DNA of 64,000 nucleotides, taken from NCBI RefSeq assembly GCF_014842075.1, contig NZ_JACYVA010000003.1:124001-188000 (forward strand), written 5' to 3'. Source of the DNA: Sphingomonas sp. CFBP 13720 (GTDB lineage Bacteria; Pseudomonadota; Alphaproteobacteria; Sphingomonadales; Sphingomonadaceae). Under the pieces are notes generated by a model. The model had not been told where the DNA came from. It made no database searches and saw only the letters and a list, made by a program, of their open reading frames with translations. Made by a program: the position numbers and the translations under genes. This document shows positions 17,941-25,595 of this stretch, one piece after another; the first letter of the stretch is position 1, and every line of letters begins with the position of its first letter.

Positions 17941-18862
17941 GGAACGTCCTTACCATCGCCGCCGCGATCGACAGCGCGATTTCGGACGGACCGATCGCGC
18001 CGATATCCAGTCCGACCGGCCCGTCGATCCGGTCGAGGTCATCATCGGCCACGCCCGCCGCCGACAGCCGTTCGCGGCGGGCCGCGTGGCTGCGCCGCGA
18101 CCCCAGCGCGCCGACATAGGCGGTCGGCGCGGCGAGCGCGGCGATCAGCGCAGGATCGTCGATTTTCGTATCGTGGCTGAGCGTCACGACGGCGGTCGCG
18201 GCATCGGGGCGCAACGCCGCGATCGCTTCGTCCGGCCAGCGATCGTCGAGCGTGACGCCGGGAAAGCGTTCCGACGTCAGGAAACGGGCGCGCGGATCGA
18301 TCACCGTCGTCGCGATGCCCAGCGTCGCCGCCATCGCCGCCAGACCCTGCGCGATCTGGACCGCGCCGACGATCAGCAACCGGCGCGGCGGATCGTAGCG
18401 GTTGAGGAACACGCGCGCCGCCGCATCCTGCGTTCCCGCGTCCGACGGCGCGCTGATGCCGGTATCCAGATCGGTCGCGACGGTGAGCGGGTCGCCGCGA
18501 TCCGCCGCGGCGGCGATGCGATCGAACAGTTCGGGGTCGAAGCCGTCGGCGGCGACCGGTTGCACCATCACCTCGATCTCGCCGCCGCATGGCAGGCCGA
18601 CTTCCCACGCCGCCGCGTCGGCGATGCCATAGCGCCGCACCGCGAACGGTGCGCCGGCAAGGATGTCGGCGGCGGTGGCGAGAATGTCGCTTTCGACGCA
18701 GCCGCCCGACACCGATCCTTCGAACCGGCCATCGGCGTGGATCAGCATATGGCTGCCGCGCGGTCGCGGGGCCGATCCCCATGTCGACGTGACGGTGGCG
18801 ATGGCTAGCGGCTCGCCCGCCCAGGCACGGGCGGCGGCGAGCACGGAATCATTGTCGGCCAT
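17930..18862 (-). CDS. XdhC-family molybdenum-enzyme maturation protein
   Basis: Binds molybdenum cofactor for insertion into xanthine-dehydrogenase-type hydroxylases. The start at the ATG at 18860-18862 gives 310 residues. The N-terminal XdhC/CoxI domain contains ATVTSTWGSAPRPRGSHMLI and GSVSGGCVESDI (about residues 23-75). The C-terminal Rossmann domain has RLLIVGAVQIAQGLAAMA and VGALGSRRSHAARRERL. It pairs with the MobA-like gene. The hydroxylase itself is not in the window; the truncated Tat-signal gene at the right end is too short to judge. Confidence 0.9.
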   Translation of the reverse strand: MADNDSVLAAARAWAGEPLAIATVTSTWGSAPRPRGSHMLIHADGRFEGSVSGGCVESDILATAADILAGAPFAVRRYGIADAAAWEVGLPCGGEIEVMVQPVAADGFDPELFDRIAAAADRGDPLTVATDLDTGISAPSDAGTQDAAARVFLNRYDPPRRLLIVGAVQIAQGLAAMAATLGIATTVIDPRARFLTSERFPGVTLDDRWPDEAIAALRPDAATAVVTLSHDTKIDDPALIAALAAPTAYVGALGSRRSHAARRERLSAAGVADDDLDRIDGPVGLDIGAIGPSEIALSIAAAMVRTFHAR

Positions 18863-18921
18863 GGGGTTCCGATCGTGGCGTGACCGGCAGTAACGCACCA
18901 CCGGCCCGCCCGATCCTCCGG

Positions 18922-19491
18922 TCAGATGACGTCGAGGACAAGCCCGCGCGCCTTGGCTTCCTCCGCTTCGATATACCAGTTGGATGGTGCCTTTTCGACC
19001 AGCTCCTCGAACGGCACGTCCGATCCGGCGACGATGTCCCGGAACCCTTCTTCCTCGATGCGGATCGAATGCTCGATTTCGTGCAGCTTGGCACGAAGCG
19101 TATAGCCCAGCGTCTTGAGCGGGCCGGACAGTTCGATGCTGCTCGACATCAAGCGTTCGTGCAGCATCAGCCGCGTGCCCTTCGTCAGGAACCGCTTGGT
19201 CGTCGGGAACGCCGCCATGAACGTGGCACCCGCCGAATAGACCGCGACCTTGCCGAGGAACAGCGCTTCACGCCCGGTATAGTCGCGCAGCAGCCGGATA
19301 TCGTCACCCATCGCGCGGGCGACTTCGGGATCGCCGCCGAGCGTCGAGATCGAGATGACCAGCGGCCCGTCGGCGGGCGCGTTCGCCATCTGCGTACGGA
19401 AAGACTGGTACATGTCGTGATCGACCGGTCCCGCGAGGTGGACGTGCGGCAGGGCGAGCATCGGATAATCGTTGACGCTGGTATCGGGCAT
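18922..19491 (-). CDS. ClpP-like serine protease (peptidase S14)
   Basis: A 189-residue ClpP-fold protein. The oxyanion and nucleophile region KVAVYSAGATFMAA carries Ser86, and LMLHERLM carries His111, matching the Ser-His pair of ClpP. ISTLGGDPEVARAMGDDIR corresponds to the glycine-rich loop. The N-terminal axial-loop region differs from housekeeping ClpP, and no Clp ATPase is nearby. It may be an atypical or divergent ClpP paralogue. It is transcribed leftward in line with xdhC and the MobA-like gene but separated from xdhC by 59 bases. Confidence 0.82.
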   Translation of the reverse strand: MPDTSVNDYPMLALPHVHLAGPVDHDMYQSFRTQMANAPADGPLVISISTLGGDPEVARAMGDDIRLLRDYTGREALFLGKVAVYSAGATFMAAFPTTKRFLTKGTRLMLHERLMSSSIELSGPLKTLGYTLRAKLHEIEHSIRIEEEGFRDIVAGSDVPFEELVEKAPSNWYIEAEEAKARGLVLDVI

Positions 19492-19688
19492 GGCGTGGGT
19501 TCCCCCTTGGGATGGCGCATGGCGACGCCACCGGGGGATACGGCGGCGCAGGCATGGCGATGGAGTGGACGCCCCGTTCTGTAGCGGGGCCTGCGGCGAT
19601 ACCGGACGACGGCGAAGAAGGTTCCGCTTTTTCTTCCCCTGTTCTTGCGCGCGGCGAAGTATCGGCCGGCGCGTGGGCCGGCGGCACG

Positions 19689-20393
19689 CTAGTCCCGGGC
19701 GTCGATCAGCCCCAGCACGTCGCCGATGATGGCCCGCATCGCGATCCGCGCGGCATCGTCGTCGCCGCGCGCGATCGCGTCGGCCACCGCCGCATGTTGT
19801 TCGACGCTGGCGGACCGGCCGACGATGGTGTTGGTGAAGCGGATCGACGTGCGCAACGCGGTCGACACCATGTCGCGGAACTGCGCATAGAACGGGTTCT
19901 TCGCCGCCAGCAGCACCGCGACGTGAAATGCGATGTCGGCGTCGAGCGGGTCGTCCTCGCCCCGTTCCGCCGCCGCCATCCGCGCCAGCCCGGCGGCGAT
20001 GCGCGCATGATCGTCGTCATCGGCGAACCGCGCCGCCAGCGCCGCCGCCTCCGGCTCGATCGCGACGCGCAACTGGTTGAAATGGCGTAGTAATTCGACC
20101 GAGAACTGCCGGTCCAGCATCCAGTGCAGCACGTCGGGGTCGAGCAGGTTCCACGTCGCCGCCGGACGCACCACCGTGCCCTTGCGTGGACGGGCGCTGA
20201 CCAGTCCCTTTGCGGTCAGCATCTTGACCGCCTCGCGCGTCACCGATCGGCTGATGCCATGCACCCGCGCGATATCGGCTTCGGTCGGGAAGGGACGCGT
20301 GTCGTATTCGCCGGTGACGATCGCGCGGCCCAGAATGTCGAGCGTCGCCTGTGTCAGATTCCTGCCCGTTCCCCCGGTCGTACGCGCCGCCAT
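19689..20393 (-). CDS. dgoR: GntR-family (FCD/FadR subfamily) regulator, DgoR-like
   Basis: A 234-residue transcription factor from the ATG at 20391-20393. The winged HTH lies at about residues 12-75 (PTEADIARVHGISRSVTREA, then KGLVSARPRKGTVV). It is followed by an all-helical FCD ligand domain with the metal-binding His/Asp pattern (DADIAFHVAVLLAAKNP). It is divergent from the sugar symporter and the dgoK-dgoA pair, which implies that it represses them in the absence of galactonate or its breakdown product. The symbol is by context. Confidence 0.85.
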   Translation of the reverse strand: MAARTTGGTGRNLTQATLDILGRAIVTGEYDTRPFPTEADIARVHGISRSVTREAVKMLTAKGLVSARPRKGTVVRPAATWNLLDPDVLHWMLDRQFSVELLRHFNQLRVAIEPEAAALAARFADDDDHARIAAGLARMAAAERGEDDPLDADIAFHVAVLLAAKNPFYAQFRDMVSTALRTSIRFTNTIVGRSASVEQHAAVADAIARGDDDAARIAMRAIIGDVLGLIDARD

Positions 20394-20448
20394 CACCCCT
20401 CCGTTACCGTCCGCCCGGTGCTTCGCACTGGACACTTTCTATTCGTCG

Positions 20449-20454
20449 TATAAT
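20449..20454 (+). promoter_or_regulatory. -10 box of the symporter-dgoK-dgoA operon
   Basis: TATAAT at 20449-20454, 41 bases before the symporter ATG, lies in the 102-base divergent region. TGGACA at 20429-20434 is the nearest -35-like hexamer, but with only 14 bases spacing. GTCG occurs immediately on both sides of the -10 (GTCGTATAATTGTCG), a plausible place for a GntR operator. Confidence 0.45.
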
Positions 20455-20495
20455 TGTCGCGATCCAAGCGCGCCAGCGCGTCGGAGAGGAAAACT

Positions 20496-22091
20496 ATGGG
20501 CCTGTCGACGATCGACCTCATCGTGGTCATCATCTATGCGATCGGGATATTCGGTCTCGCGCAATGGGTGAGCCGCGACAAGGGGGGCAAGGAAAAGGAT
20601 TCGTCCGATTACTTCCTTGCGTCAAAGTCGCTGCCATGGTGGGCGATCGGCGCATCGCTGATCGCGGCCAACATCTCCGCCGAACAAATCGTCGGCATGG
20701 CCGGATCGGGCTATCAGATCGGGCTGGCGATCGCGTCCTATGAATGGATGGCGGCGCTCACGCTGCTGATCGTCGGCAAATACTTCCTGCCGATCTTCCT
20801 GCGCAACGAGATCTATACGATGCCGCAGTTCCTGCAGGAACGGTACGGCCCGTCGATCCGCACGCTGATGGCCGTATTCTGGCTGGCGCTGTACGTGTTC
20901 GTGAACCTGACCAGCATCATCTGGCTGGGATCGATCGCGGTGACCAAGGTCGCGGGCGTCGACCAGACGGTGGCGCTGGCCGGGCTGGGCCTGTTCGCGC
21001 TGTTGTATCAGTTGCGCGGCGGGTTGAAGGCGGTGGCGCTGACCGACATCGTGCAGGTCGCGTTGCTGGTCTTCGGCGGGCTGACCATTTCCTATCTGAC
21101 GCTGAACGAGATCGGCGGCGATGCGGGCGTCATGGGCGGCTTTGCCGAGTTGACCCGGCGTGCACCCGAAAAGTTCGACATGATCCTGACGCGCGACAAT
21201 CCGTTCTACAAGGATCTGCCCGGACTGTCGGTCCTGATCGGCGGCATGTGGATCGCGAACCTCAGCTATTGGGGGTTCAACCAGTATATCATCCAGCGCG
21301 CGCTGGCCGCCAAGTCGCTGCCGGAAGCGCAGAAGGGCATCGTCTTCGCCGCCTATCTCAAGCTGCTGATGCCGCTGGTGATCGTGGTGCCGGGCATCGC
21401 CGCCGTCGTGCTGGCCCCCGATCTGGCCAAGCCGGACGAAGCCTATCCGACGATGATGCGGCTGTTGCCGCCGGGGCTGCTCGGCCTTGTCTTCGCGGCG
21501 CTGATCGCGGCGATCATCGCGTCGACCGCATCCAAGATCAATTCGATCGCGACGATCTTCACGCTCGACCTGTATGCCAAGCGCAAGGGCATCCGCACCC
21601 ATGCCGAGGATGCGGCGGGCGACCGGTTGCACGAACGCAAGCTGGTGCTGGTCGGGCGGATCGCGGCGACGGTCGCGATCCTGATCGCGATCCTGACCGC
21701 GCGGCCGCTGCTGGGCGGGGCGGATCAGGCGTTCCAGTTCATCCAGGAGTTTTCGGGCTTCTTCACGCCGGGCATCACGGTCATCTTCCTGCTGGGCCTG
21801 TTCTGGAAACGTGCGACGGAAGCCGGTGCGATCGGCGCGGCCATCGCGTCCGTGCTGCTGTCGTATCTGTTCCGCACCTTCGCACCCGACATTCCGTTCA
21901 TGGACCGGATGGGGCTGGTGTTCCTGCTCAGCCTCGCGCTCGCCATCGGACTGTCGCTGGCGATCAGGGGGCGCGGCGATGCCAACCGCATCACGATGGA
22001 GGGCGTGCGCTTCGACACGTCGAACAGCTTCAACGTCGCCGGGCTGGGCGTCGTCCTGATCCTGATCGCGCTGTACGCGACATGGTGGTAA
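20496..22091 (+). CDS. Sodium:solute symporter (SSS/SGLT family), sugar or sugar-acid uptake
   Basis: An inner-membrane transporter of 531 residues with about 14 hydrophobic segments. The ATG at 20496 follows GGAGAGGAAAACT. The SSS signature is visible in SKSLPWWAIGASLIAANISA with EQIVGMAGSGYQIGLA, and AALIAAIIASTASKINSIAT is the conserved sodium-site helix. It belongs to the SglT-like branch. The stop overlaps the dgoK start by ten bases. Gene context points to galactonate or a galactose-derived sugar as substrate; the sequence alone does not decide this. Confidence 0.93.
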   Translation: MGLSTIDLIVVIIYAIGIFGLAQWVSRDKGGKEKDSSDYFLASKSLPWWAIGASLIAANISAEQIVGMAGSGYQIGLAIASYEWMAALTLLIVGKYFLPIFLRNEIYTMPQFLQERYGPSIRTLMAVFWLALYVFVNLTSIIWLGSIAVTKVAGVDQTVALAGLGLFALLYQLRGGLKAVALTDIVQVALLVFGGLTISYLTLNEIGGDAGVMGGFAELTRRAPEKFDMILTRDNPFYKDLPGLSVLIGGMWIANLSYWGFNQYIIQRALAAKSLPEAQKGIVFAAYLKLLMPLVIVVPGIAAVVLAPDLAKPDEAYPTMMRLLPPGLLGLVFAALIAAIIASTASKINSIATIFTLDLYAKRKGIRTHAEDAAGDRLHERKLVLVGRIAATVAILIAILTARPLLGGADQAFQFIQEFSGFFTPGITVIFLLGLFWKRATEAGAIGAAIASVLLSYLFRTFAPDIPFMDRMGLVFLLSLALAIGLSLAIRGRGDANRITMEGVRFDTSNSFNVAGLGVVLILIALYATWW

Positions 22092-22951
22092 GCCCGTTCA
22101 TAGCCGTCGACTGGGGCACGACCAACCGCCGCGCCTATCGGATCGAGGACAGGCGGATCGCGGCGGTCGAACGCAGCGCACTGGGCGTATCGTCCATGGC
22201 GAAGGACGCGTATCCGGCGGAGATCGCCGGCCTGCGCGAGCGGATGGGCGACCTGCCCGTGTTGATGGCGGGGATGGTCGGATCAACGATCGGCTGGACG
22301 GTCGCGCCCTATGCGACGACGCCGGCGGGCATCGGCGATCTGGCCGCCGGGCTGACGCGGATCGACGATCGCACCGCCATCGTGCCGGGGCTGTCGTTCC
22401 GCGACGGTGCGCGCGGCGACGTGATGCGCGGCGAGGAAGTGCAATTGCTGGGCGCGGCGCTGATCGGGCAGGTGCCGGGCGACGCGCTGCTGTGCCAGCC
22501 GGGTACGCACTGCAAATGGGTCGAACTGACCGGCGGGCGCGTCGCGCGCTTCACTACGGCGATGACGGGCGAATTGTTCGCGCTGGTCCGCGCGCACGGC
22601 GTGCTGGCGCCGCAACTGGCCGCGCCGGTCATAGCGGGCGATGCGTTCCGCGACGGGGTGCGCGAAGGGGCGCGGCGCGACCTGACCGCCAGCCTGTTCG
22701 GCATCCGTGCCGCCAGCGTGCTGGGGCTGCGCGACGACGCACAGGCCGCATCCTTTGCCAGCGGCGTCGTGATCGGCAGCGACGTCGCCGCGCGGATCGC
22801 CCCCGGACAGGTCGTGCAACTGGTCGCCGACGGCGATCTCGCGACGCTCTATGCCATGGCGATCGAGACACTGGACGGCCGCGCAGTCGTCACCCCGTGC
22901 GAGGACGCGTTCGTCGCCGGCATCACCCATATCCGGGAGCTTTCCGCATGA
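22082..22951 (+). CDS. dgoK: 2-dehydro-3-deoxygalactonokinase
   Basis: Phosphorylates 2-keto-3-deoxygalactonate with ATP in the De Ley-Doudoroff pathway. The 289 residues have an ASKHA-type phosphate loop FIAVDWGTTNRRAYRIED (about residues 6-23). VLMAGMVGSTIGW, DVMRGEEVQLLGA and LLCQPGTHCKWVELTGGRVA are all typical of DgoK. It is coupled to the symporter (overlap) and to dgoA (ATGA overlap). I see no missing element. The ATG at 22082 is the first start in frame; GTG 22085 would differ by one residue. Confidence 0.94.
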   Translation: MVVSPFIAVDWGTTNRRAYRIEDRRIAAVERSALGVSSMAKDAYPAEIAGLRERMGDLPVLMAGMVGSTIGWTVAPYATTPAGIGDLAAGLTRIDDRTAIVPGLSFRDGARGDVMRGEEVQLLGAALIGQVPGDALLCQPGTHCKWVELTGGRVARFTTAMTGELFALVRAHGVLAPQLAAPVIAGDAFRDGVREGARRDLTASLFGIRAASVLGLRDDAQAASFASGVVIGSDVAARIAPGQVVQLVADGDLATLYAMAIETLDGRAVVTPCEDAFVAGITHIRELSA

Positions 22952-23586
22952 CCCATATCGAGGCGTTCGACGCCGCCTTCGCCCGTTGCCCACTGGTCGC
23001 GATCCTGCGCGGCGTCCGCCCCGACGAGGTCGAGGATATCGGCGACGCGCTGGTCGATGCGGGGTTCACCATCCTCGAAGTGCCGCTCAACTCGCCCGAT
23101 CCCTATGACAGCGTCGCCCGGCTGGCGGCACGGTTGAAGGACTATGCCGTGGTCGGCGCGGGCACGGTGCTGAACGTCGACGCGGTCGAGCGGGTCGAGG
23201 CGGCGGGCGGCACGATCATCATCTCCCCCAATGCCGACACGCGCGTGATCGCCGCCGCCGCCACGCGCGGGCTGGTGTCCATGCCCGGCATCGCCACCCC
23301 GACCGAAGCGTTCGCCGCGCTGGAAGCAGGCGCCGCCGCGCTGAAGCTGTTCCCCGCCGAAGCCGCCAGCCCGGCGGTAATGAAGGCGATGCGCGCGGTG
23401 CTGCCCAAGGGCGTGCGGATGCTGCCGGTCGGCGGGATCGTGCCCTCGAAGCTGGACGAATGGCATCAGGCGGGGGCGGCGGGCTATGGTCTCGGCTCGG
23501 CGCTGTACGTGCCGGGCATGGACGCCGCGACGGTCGGCGAACGCGCGCGAGCGTTCGTCGCTGCGTGGGCTGCGCTGGAGAAATAG
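22948..23586 (+). CDS. dgoA: 2-dehydro-3-deoxy-6-phosphogalactonate aldolase
   Basis: A class I aldolase cleaving KDPGal to pyruvate and glyceraldehyde 3-phosphate. The 212 residues include the general-acid Glu44 (ILEVPLNSPD) and Schiff-base Lys133 (ALKLFPAEAASPAV). The phosphate loop is LPVGGIVPSKLDEW and the C-terminus is GYGLGSALYVPG. It is coupled to dgoK. The pathway's galactonate dehydratase (dgoD) is not in the window, so the locus here is a partial route that must be completed elsewhere. Confidence 0.94.
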   Translation: MTHIEAFDAAFARCPLVAILRGVRPDEVEDIGDALVDAGFTILEVPLNSPDPYDSVARLAARLKDYAVVGAGTVLNVDAVERVEAAGGTIIISPNADTRVIAAAATRGLVSMPGIATPTEAFAALEAGAAALKLFPAEAASPAVMKAMRAVLPKGVRMLPVGGIVPSKLDEWHQAGAAGYGLGSALYVPGMDAATVGERARAFVAAWAALEK

Positions 23587-23741
23587 GGGCCGCGTCACAA
23601 AGACGCAGGCGATCATCGCGGTGAACGCCTTCGATCGTCCCACCGCGCAGGCGAAGTATCTGCTCGCGTACCATGGCGGTACGGGACGGAAACCCGATCC
23701 GTTCCGACCGTTTACCCCGCTCCCCCTGCCCGGAGCCGTCC

Positions 23742-24224
23742 ATGTCGCATCCCCGCCCCGTCCTTGGCCTGTTCGCCGGCATCGCCGCCGGCCTGATCGC
23801 TTCCGTCGCGATGGCCGCGTTCCAGTCGGTCGCCGCGAAACCGCTGGGACTGGATCAGAGCGACGACGATCCGGCCACGGTCAAGGCCGCCGACAAGGTG
23901 GCGCTCGCCACGACCGGGCGGCAGGTTCCCGAAGACTATCGCCCGCAGGCGGGTCAGGCGGTCCACTATCTGACCGGCGCCGCGCTGGGCGGCCTGTACG
24001 GCGTCCTTACCGAATATCGCCCCGGTGCCGCCGCCGGTTTCGGTAGCCTCTATGGCGCTGCGACCTCGCTGTTACTAGACGAGGCCGCCGTTCCCGCAGC
24101 CGGCCTCGGCAGCGCACCATGGGAAACCGGTGCCGCGACCCATGCCTATGGCGCCGCCGCGCATCTCGTGTTCGGCGTGGCACTGGAAGGGGCACGGTCG
24201 GTGCTCGGCGGGAGGCAGGGGTAA
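23742..24224 (+). CDS. DUF1440 (YagU-like) membrane protein
   Basis: A 160-residue inner-membrane protein of unknown function. Hydrophobic segments appear at LGLFAGIAAGLIASVAMAAF and VHYLTGAALGGLYGVL, with further ones near AAAGFGSLYGAATSLLLDEA and YGAAAHLVFGVALEGA. This arrangement resembles the YagU/DUF1440 family. I start it at the ATG at 23742 (MSHPRPVLG); upstream in-frame sequence is basic and Pro-rich. It stands alone after dgoA and is followed by a palindromic element. Confidence 0.75.
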   Translation: MSHPRPVLGLFAGIAAGLIASVAMAAFQSVAAKPLGLDQSDDDPATVKAADKVALATTGRQVPEDYRPQAGQAVHYLTGAALGGLYGVLTEYRPGAAAGFGSLYGAATSLLLDEAAVPAAGLGSAPWETGAATHAYGAAAHLVFGVALEGARSVLGGRQG

Positions 24225-24231
24225 GATCAAC

Positions 24232-24340
24232 GGTTCGTACCGAGCAGGGGCTGCGCTGGTCGAAGACCGGTATCGAAGCAGCGGGCCGAGGCGATCCTTC
24301 GATACGGCGCTTCGACAAGCGCAGCGGCTACGCAGTACGG
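24232..24340. repeat. Imperfect inverted repeat between convergent genes
   Basis: Left arm 24232-24278 and right arm 24297-24340 are complementary over about three quarters of positions, with TATCGAAG/CTTCGATA nearest the loop matching exactly. It fills the 142 bases between the DUF1440 gene and the convergent CutA-like gene. The arms contain TCGAAG-type words that recall the 15.8 kb palindrome, but the two are not copies of each other. Confidence 0.6.
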
Positions 24341-24366
24341 GCGGGACGATCGCGACTGCTCGGCGA

Positions 24367-24750
24367 TTATTCGGACGTTACCAGTTCGACCGCCCCGACC
24401 TCGATCACCGGCACCTCCCACGGATGTGCCGCGATGATCGCCGCAAGCGCGGTATCGATAGCTGCCCCCGTTGCCGCATAGGTCTTGACCACCACCGTGG
24501 CCACCACCTCCGCCGTGCCGGCGCGCCCGGTCGTCGGCACGGCATCCGCCCCCGGCACGAAACTTTCCAGCCCGAACCCGAGTTCGAACACGCCGCGATA
24601 CGGGCCGATCGCACCCAGCACGTCGCCGCCCCGGATGATCGCGACGATCGCCGCCAGCACCGGATCGTCGTGCAGTGCCGCCACCTCGCCCGCCTGCAAC
24701 CGCGCCAGCACGTCCCCCGATACCGGGCAGTGCACCCGCACCACCTGCAT
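24367..24750 (-). CDS. Small hypothetical protein with a CutA-like C-terminal motif
   Basis: About 127 residues from the ATG at 24748-24750; a GTG at 24765 would add five residues and nearly touch the upstream stop. The C-terminal half (VVVKTYAATGAAIDTALAAI, then AHPWEVPVIEVGAVEL) resembles the ferredoxin-like tail of CutA/YqfO-type proteins, where HPYEVP or similar is conserved. The N-terminal half has no recognisable motif. It follows the exonuclease gene closely, so the two are probably co-transcribed. Its function is unknown. Confidence 0.55.
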   Translation of the reverse strand: MQVVRVHCPVSGDVLARLQAGEVAALHDDPVLAAIVAIIRGGDVLGAIGPYRGVFELGFGLESFVPGADAVPTTGRAGTAEVVATVVVKTYAATGAAIDTALAAIIAAHPWEVPVIEVGAVELVTSE

Positions 24751-24767
24751 CAAGGTCCGCAGCACGC

Positions 24768-25523
24768 TCAAAGCAGCAGCCAGTCGTTGCGGTTGCGCTT
24801 GACCTCTCCGCCGCCCTGCCGCCGCGCCAGTTCGGTCTGCGCGGTGAAGCGCACGTCCTCGTCGCGGTCGCCCAGAAAACCGTCGAGCGAATCGTCGTCG
24901 ATCTCGCTCCATTCGCGCCCGCGATCGGGACCGTAGCGGACGCGCGGCAACAGGCCCGGCTGGTTCGACCATTCGATCAGCTGCGCGATCGACGCTTCGT
25001 TCAGCATATCGCGCAGATGGAACGCGGTGACATAGGCATCGGGAAAGGCGCGATGCGCGGGCAACCCGCGTTCATGCTCCATGCCGCCGGGCTTGCGCCA
25101 ATAGCGCAGCATCTGGTTCGAAAAGCCCGGCGAATCCGGCCACAGCCGCAGCGCGCATTTCCACGTGCAGATCCAGTCGGCCCCGTGCGTCAGTTGCGCG
25201 GTGCAGAATTTCTGTTCGAAATCCGCACGGTGCGCCGCCAGCGCCAACCGGCGGGGATAGGGATCGAGCACGCGCCGCGCGATATCCTGCCACCACGGCG
25301 CGTCCGCGACCTGTTCGTCGAGGATATGATGCACCGCCTGTGTCACCGGGGGGATCGGCCGGCCGGGATTGACGAAATGCTGCCCGCCTTCGCCGCTCAG
25401 TTCCCAGCGGCCGTCCTCCCCCAGCGCCACGTCCTGCCAGCCCACTTCGCACACGCCATGCGCGGGCGGAGCCTGCCCCGTGGTTTCGAGGTCGACGACA
25501 CGGATGATCTGCGGAGGAGCCAT
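24768..25523 (-). CDS. DnaQ-like 3'-5' exonuclease
   Basis: A 251-residue DEDD-type nuclease domain. Exo I is IIRVVDLETTG (Asp and Glu at about residues 10-12), Exo II is AAHRADFEQKF, and Exo III is HRAFPDAYVTAFHL with the expected His-x4-Asp. These acidic residues coordinate the two catalytic metals. A C-terminal region of about 50 residues (EWSEIDDDSLDGFLGDRDED) is not part of the fold. Start at the ATG at 25521-25523. Family members act in DNA or RNA trimming; which applies here cannot be told. Confidence 0.85.
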   Translation of the reverse strand: MAPPQIIRVVDLETTGQAPPAHGVCEVGWQDVALGEDGRWELSGEGGQHFVNPGRPIPPVTQAVHHILDEQVADAPWWQDIARRVLDPYPRRLALAAHRADFEQKFCTAQLTHGADWICTWKCALRLWPDSPGFSNQMLRYWRKPGGMEHERGLPAHRAFPDAYVTAFHLRDMLNEASIAQLIEWSNQPGLLPRVRYGPDRGREWSEIDDDSLDGFLGDRDEDVRFTAQTELARRQGGGEVKRNRNDWLLL

Positions 25524-25595
25524 GCCGTGCAAATGGGCGCGCGCGCGTCGAAATGCCACCCCGGACAGATAGGCCGGGGTCCGGCGGTCATCGCA

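Noticed and set aside
19575..19600. GC-rich hairpin between the GntR-type and ClpP-like genes as a terminator
   Set aside because: A GCCCCG/CGGGGC stem exists, but no U-run follows on either strand and the loop is eight bases.
20744..22081. Upstream extension of the dgoK frame through the symporter gene
   Set aside because: The frame is open but reads as out-of-frame Arg/Gly sequence. DgoK homology begins just after the ATG at 22082.
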